A stretch of 64,000 nt of DNA from Halorussus salinisoli (GTDB lineage: Archaea > Halobacteriota > Halobacteria > Halobacteriales > Haladaptataceae), in the NCBI GenBank assembly GCA_005239435.1, contig SZNP01000001.1, positions 1,116,001-1,180,000 on the forward strand. Reading direction: 5' to 3'. Positions 60,288 through 64,000 of the stretch are shown here, one piece after another; positions within the stretch are counted from its first letter, which is position 1; every line of letters begins with the position of its first letter. Under the pieces are notes generated by a model that was given only the letters and a program-made list of their open reading frames with translations, made no database searches and was not told where the DNA came from. Position numbers and translations under genes: made by a program.

Positions 60288-62546
60288 TTACTCGTTCTGC
60301 TGAGCGTCGACCACCGCGACGCCCGCCAGATTCACGATGTCCTTGACCTCGTCACCGCGCTGGATGACGTGGACCGGCTTGTCCATGCCGACCAGCATCG
60401 GGCCGATGGCGTCCGCGCCGCCCAACCGCTGGAGGAGTTTGTAGCCGATGTTGCCCGCTTCGAGGTTCGGGAAGATGAGGACGTTCGCGGGGTCGTCGAG
60501 TTCCGAGAACTCGTAGGTGCCTTCGAGGATGTCCTCCACGACCGCGGTGTCGGCCTGCATCTCGCCGTCGACCGGGAAGTCCACGTTGGGGTCCGCGCGG
60601 AGCGCCTTGGCGGCCTTGCGGGGCTTGCGCGTGCCCTCGTTGTCCACGCTCCCGAAGTTCGAGTACGACAGCATCGCCGCACGCGGGTCGACGTTGAACC
60701 GGCGGGCGAGGTCGGCGGTGTGGCGGGTGATTTCGGCCAGCACGTCCTCGTCGGGGTCCTGATTGACCGTGGCGTCGGCACAGAAGATGACGCGGTTCTT
60801 GAACGTCAGCATGTAGACGCCCGCGGCGTAGTCGGCGTCGTCGGCCGTGCCGATGACCTGTAGCGGCGGTCGGAGCGCAGATGGGTAGTGGTGGGTGAGA
60901 CCGGTCAGCATCGCGTCGGCGTCGCCCTGCTCTACCATCACGCTCCCGAAGTAGTTGCTGTCCTTGTTCACGAGGTCGGCGGCCTCGCTCTCGGTGATGC
61001 CTTTCCGGCGGCGGAGCTGGTAGAGTCGTTCGCCGTACTCCTCGTAGTCGCCGTTCGTGGGGTCGGCGATTTCGGGGTCGAAGTCGAGTCCGAGGGATTG
61101 GGCGGTGGCCCGAATCGCGTCGGTTTCGCCGATGAGGACCGGGTTGGCGATGCCCTCCTCCTGCATCTGGTAGGCCGCCCGAATCATCTTCTCGTCGTCG
61201 CCTTCGGCCAGCGCCACGCGCTTGGGGTCGGACTTGGCCTTGTTGAGGACCACCCGCATCATCTCGCGGGACTTGCCGAGGCGGGCTTCCAGCGTCTCGA
61301 CGTACTCGTCGGTGTCGAGTTCGCTCCGGGCGACTCCCGACTCCATCGCTGCGTCGGCGACGGCGGGCGCGACCTGGAAGAGGACGCGGGGGTCGAGCGG
61401 TTTGGGGATGATGTACTCCGGACCGAACTGGAGCGGTTGGTCGCCGTAGGCCTTGACCACGGCGTCGGGCACGTCCTGCTTGGCGAGATCGGCGAGCGCC
61501 TCGGCGGCCGCGATTTTCATCGCCTCGTTGATTTCGGTCGCCCGCACGTCGAGCGCACCGCGGAATATGAACGGGAACCCGAGGACGTTGTTCACCATGT
61601 TGGGGTAGTCCGAGCGCCCGGTCGCCATGATGACCGTGTCGTCGCGGGCCTCCTTGGCATCCTCGTAGCCGATTTCGGGGTCGGGGTTCGCCATGGCGAA
61701 GATGACGGGGTCGTCGGCCATCGACCGGACCATCTCCTGGGAGACGATGCCACCGACCGAGAGACCGACGAACACGTCCGCTCCTTCCATGGCGTCGGCG
61801 AGGTCGCCTTCGGGCACGTCGCGGGCGAACTCCGACTTGTACTCGTTGACGCCACCGTGTTCGGCGCGGTTCTGGGTGATGATGCCCGAGGAGTCGCACA
61901 TCAGGATGTTCTCCTTCTTCGCGCCGAGCGAGACGTAGAACCGGGCGGAGGCGATCGCCGACGCGCCCGCGCCGGAGAAGACGATTTTCAGGTCTTCGAG
62001 GTCCTTGCCGTTGATTTCGGTGGCGTTCAGCAGGGCGGCCCCGGAGATGATGGCCGTGCCGTGCTGGTCGTCGTGGAAGACAGGAATGTCGATCTCCTCG
62101 CGGAGGGTCTCCTCTATCTCGAAGCATTCGGGCGCTTTGATGTCTTCGAGATTGATGCCGCCGAAGGTGGGTTCCATCGCCTTCGTCGTCCGGATCACGT
62201 CCTCGGCGTCCTCCTGGTCGAGTTCGATGTCGAACACGTCGATGTCGGCGAATCGCTTGAACAAGACGCCCTTGCCCTCCATCACGGGCTTGGACGCCTG
62301 CGCGCCGATGTTACCCAGTCCCAGCACTGCGCTCCCGTTCGACACGACGCCGACGAGGTTTCCCTTCGCGGTGTACTTGTAGGCGTCGTCGGGGTTCTCG
62401 TCGATCGCGCGGCAGGGCGCGGCCACGCCCGGCGAGTACGCCAGACTCAGGTCTCGCTGGGTGTTCGTCGGCTTGGTCGTCGAAATCTCGATCTTCCCCG
62501 GCGGTTCTTCGCGGTGATAATCGAGTGAATCCTCGTCTAGTCCCAT
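60288..62546 (-). CDS. maeB: NADP-dependent malic enzyme with phosphotransacetylase-like domain
   Basis: 752 residues from ATG 62546. The N-terminal malic enzyme part (1 to about 430) has [48 protein letters not shown] and a Rossmann motif [14 protein letters not shown]. The C-terminal part (about 430-752) is the Pta-like domain ([38 protein letters not shown]), usually regulatory. It decarboxylates malate to pyruvate, making NADPH. The stop codon lies 26 bases from the stop of the convergent DUF1648-like gene. Confidence 0.95.
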   Translation of the reverse strand: MGLDEDSLDYHREEPPGKIEISTTKPTNTQRDLSLAYSPGVAAPCRAIDENPDDAYKYTAKGNLVGVVSNGSAVLGLGNIGAQASKPVMEGKGVLFKRFADIDVFDIELDQEDAEDVIRTTKAMEPTFGGINLEDIKAPECFEIEETLREEIDIPVFHDDQHGTAIISGAALLNATEINGKDLEDLKIVFSGAGASAIASARFYVSLGAKKENILMCDSSGIITQNRAEHGGVNEYKSEFARDVPEGDLADAMEGADVFVGLSVGGIVSQEMVRSMADDPVIFAMANPDPEIGYEDAKEARDDTVIMATGRSDYPNMVNNVLGFPFIFRGALDVRATEINEAMKIAAAEALADLAKQDVPDAVVKAYGDQPLQFGPEYIIPKPLDPRVLFQVAPAVADAAMESGVARSELDTDEYVETLEARLGKSREMMRVVLNKAKSDPKRVALAEGDDEKMIRAAYQMQEEGIANPVLIGETDAIRATAQSLGLDFDPEIADPTNGDYEEYGERLYQLRRRKGITESEAADLVNKDSNYFGSVMVEQGDADAMLTGLTHHYPSALRPPLQVIGTADDADYAAGVYMLTFKNRVIFCADATVNQDPDEDVLAEITRHTADLARRFNVDPRAAMLSYSNFGSVDNEGTRKPRKAAKALRADPNVDFPVDGEMQADTAVVEDILEGTYEFSELDDPANVLIFPNLEAGNIGYKLLQRLGGADAIGPMLVGMDKPVHVIQRGDEVKDIVNLAGVAVVDAQQNE

Positions 62547-62630
62547 GGTCGGGGCAACCGTCCCCGAGGGTAAAAAGCTACTCGAACGCGTCGAATTTAG
62601 CTTCGACAAACGACGAAACTACCTCGGCTC

Positions 62631-63749
62631 TCAGGCCTCGTCGTCTTCCTGCACCAGCACGTCGGGTCGCTCCAGCACGGCGTCGTAGTCGTAGGCGTCC
62701 ACGGCGGTCGTCGGCCACCGACCGGTGTCGGTCAGTACCTCGAACCCGTCCTCGGTGACGAGCACGGTGTCCTCGCTCTTCGCGCCCTGCACGGTCGGAT
62801 TCCACGCGTAGGCCATCGGAGTCGTGACCTCGGCCGCGTCGTCCATCTCGGGTGTGGCTATCCACTCCCGGCCCGCGAACCCGGCCGCACCGCCCTGATG
62901 GTGGCGCTTCCACTCGTCGGCGTAGCCGAGATGTTCGTAGGCGGCCTGGATCGCCTGAAAGACGCTGGTCGGGTCGCCAGAGAGGTCCGCGATAGTCCGG
63001 GTCGCGCCGAGCGCGGTCGTCTCCACGGTGCGGGCGGTGTGGTGACGTTCGCCGAGTTCGTTCAGGTCCGCGTCGTCCATCTCGGACTCGAACGCGACGG
63101 TTCGGGTCGTGCTGGCGTGGAGTCCGTCGCGCTCGGCCGTGACCGAGACCAGCGCGTACTCGCCGAGTGGCGCGTCGGTCGGCGTGTAGTGGCGATACTT
63201 CCGGGCGCGGTCGGCCCCGCCGACGAGCGCCACGGGAACCTCGATACCTCGCGCCGAGAGCGCGACCCGGAGCGCGGACGCGACCTCCGACTCCGCGTCA
63301 CCGGGTTGGAGTTCCCGGCAGACCGCCTCGACCGCCTCGGCGGTCTCCCGACCCAGTTCCCGGTACGTCTCGACGTCTTCTTCGGTCAGCGGTTGGCGGA
63401 GTGGCGAGGCGTCCAGCGATTCCATCCCGGGCACCTCGAAGTCCGCCGCGGCGGCGTCGGGACTGTGGTCGCCGACCGCCTCGGCCAGCGACTGGTCGTG
63501 CCAGTCGAACTCGGTGACTGTCACCTCCTCACGCAACTCCTCGTCCCGAAGGCGGTCGGCCTCGATGTTGTTCGTCACGACTTCGAGACCGTCCCCGTCG
63601 TAGCCCACCGCCGCCACGCCCACGTCGCCCTCGCGGTCCACGACGTTGTTCCCGCCGGTCAGCCACGCGAAGGAGTTGGGTCGCGCGAACCAGACGGCTT
63701 CGAGGTCGTTCGCCGCGAGGTAGGCGTCGAGGCGCTCCTGCTTGGTCAT
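62631..63749 (-). CDS. M24-family (creatinase/prolidase fold) protein without metal ligands
   Basis: 372 residues. The creatinase N-terminal domain (to about 125: LDAYLAANDLEAVWFARPNSFAWLTGGNNVVDREGDVGVAAVGYDG) is followed by a pita-bread domain. Of the five metal ligands of active prolidases, the two Asp are lost (ALVSVTAERDGLHASTTRTV for I-D-x-G...D-x-TRTV), the Glu of TIEP is Asn (AWNPTVQG), and only His in HHQGG and the last Glu (SEDTVLVTEDG) remain. It is probably metal-free, as creatinase is, or inactive. Substrate unknown. Confidence 0.82.
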   Translation of the reverse strand: MTKQERLDAYLAANDLEAVWFARPNSFAWLTGGNNVVDREGDVGVAAVGYDGDGLEVVTNNIEADRLRDEELREEVTVTEFDWHDQSLAEAVGDHSPDAAAADFEVPGMESLDASPLRQPLTEEDVETYRELGRETAEAVEAVCRELQPGDAESEVASALRVALSARGIEVPVALVGGADRARKYRHYTPTDAPLGEYALVSVTAERDGLHASTTRTVAFESEMDDADLNELGERHHTARTVETTALGATRTIADLSGDPTSVFQAIQAAYEHLGYADEWKRHHQGGAAGFAGREWIATPEMDDAAEVTTPMAYAWNPTVQGAKSEDTVLVTEDGFEVLTDTGRWPTTAVDAYDYDAVLERPDVLVQEDDEA

Positions 63750-64000
63750 GTCTGGTGGGTCGTGGCCGATATCCTTGAAGGAGACGGATTCGGTGATTCT
63801 TCGTCCGACCGATCGTTCGTTTCGTGGGACTCACCAGGTCAGGGGATGCGCGGGCGCCGGCGTTGAGGTTCAGGGGCGGGGTTGCGGTGCCCTGCGGTCT
63901 TCGTTGGCGTCGGCAGTCGCTCGCTTCGCCGCAGTTTTCGTCACGAGTCGGGTCGCCGCCGTTCCGTCGCTCTCGCAGAGAAGCAGTCGAACAGACCTAA
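63750..64000. other. Window end, no gene assigned
   Basis: 250 bases upstream of the M24-type gene. GC-rich sequence (ggggcggggttgcggtgccc) without a supportable frame; a gene could start beyond the edge. Confidence 0.4.

Noticed and set aside
1..64000. CRISPR array or defence island
   Set aside because: No regularly spaced repeats and no Cas, restriction, BREX, toxin-antitoxin or other known defence genes were seen.

Overview
The window is a piece of a haloarchaeal (class Halobacteria) chromosome. Evidence: GC-rich backbone with G/C at third codon positions, very acidic proteins, TATA-type promoters with mostly leaderless starts, archaeal aIF5A and deoxyhypusine synthase, archaeal-type threonyl-tRNA synthetase, Tat-dependent lipoproteins, a PGF-CTERM surface protein, and halophile-specific families (HalOD1, DUF7344-, DUF7521-type). 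I could not fix the genus. No CRISPR array, transposase gene, rRNA or replication origin was seen; one tRNA-Ile(GAU) is present.

Layout. 1-7.3 kb is core: the end of an aminotransferase, a hypusination cluster (aIF5A, agmatinase-like enzyme, Nif3-like protein, DUF488 protein, deoxyhypusine synthase), a SprT-like metalloprotease and a GT2 glycosyltransferase. From about 7.48 to 18.67 kb is an AT-richer block bounded by an exact 17-bp direct repeat. It carries an IclR regulator, a complete dipeptide/oligopeptide-type ABC importer (two permeases, two ATPases, a Tat lipoprotein binding protein), an unknown TPR-like protein coupled to the ATPase gene, a CocE/NonD (S15-type) hydrolase and a small EamA transporter. 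It reads as a self-contained uptake-and-hydrolysis catabolic island. 18.7-22.2 kb holds Hsp20 and a purine salvage pair (phosphoribosyltransferase, NCS2 permease). 22.2-35.8 kb is a run of small housekeeping and hypothetical genes: zinc-finger microproteins, rhodanese, an aRF1/Vms1-type hydrolase, three flavin-nucleotide-type oxidoreductases, MsrB, two ZIP transporters, SDR, methyltransferase and PHP protein. 36.2-43.1 kb holds an MFS transporter, a DgcN-DgcA pair (D-glutamate use), a cupredoxin, a DUF502 protein and an NhaC antiporter. 43.3-52.6 kb holds thrS, FxsA, tRNA-Ile, a PGF-CTERM protein, a HAD phosphatase, an Lrp regulator, HalOD1, ferredoxin and VOC genes. 52.7-63.7 kb holds a large secreted nuclease with lamin-tail repeats, small membrane proteins, an M14-type deacylase, a PQQ-propeller lipoprotein, a wHTH/DUF7521 pair, malic enzyme-Pta and a degenerate M24 protein.

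The best candidates for undescribed biology are the repeat-bounded island with its palindromic operators and unknown operon protein (13210-14220), the GC-rich folded stretch in front of deoxyhypusine synthase (3890-4120), the release-factor paralogue that keeps GGQ but lacks the stop-codon-reading motifs, and the secreted nuclease fusion. All functional assignments come from motif recognition by eye; no searches were run.
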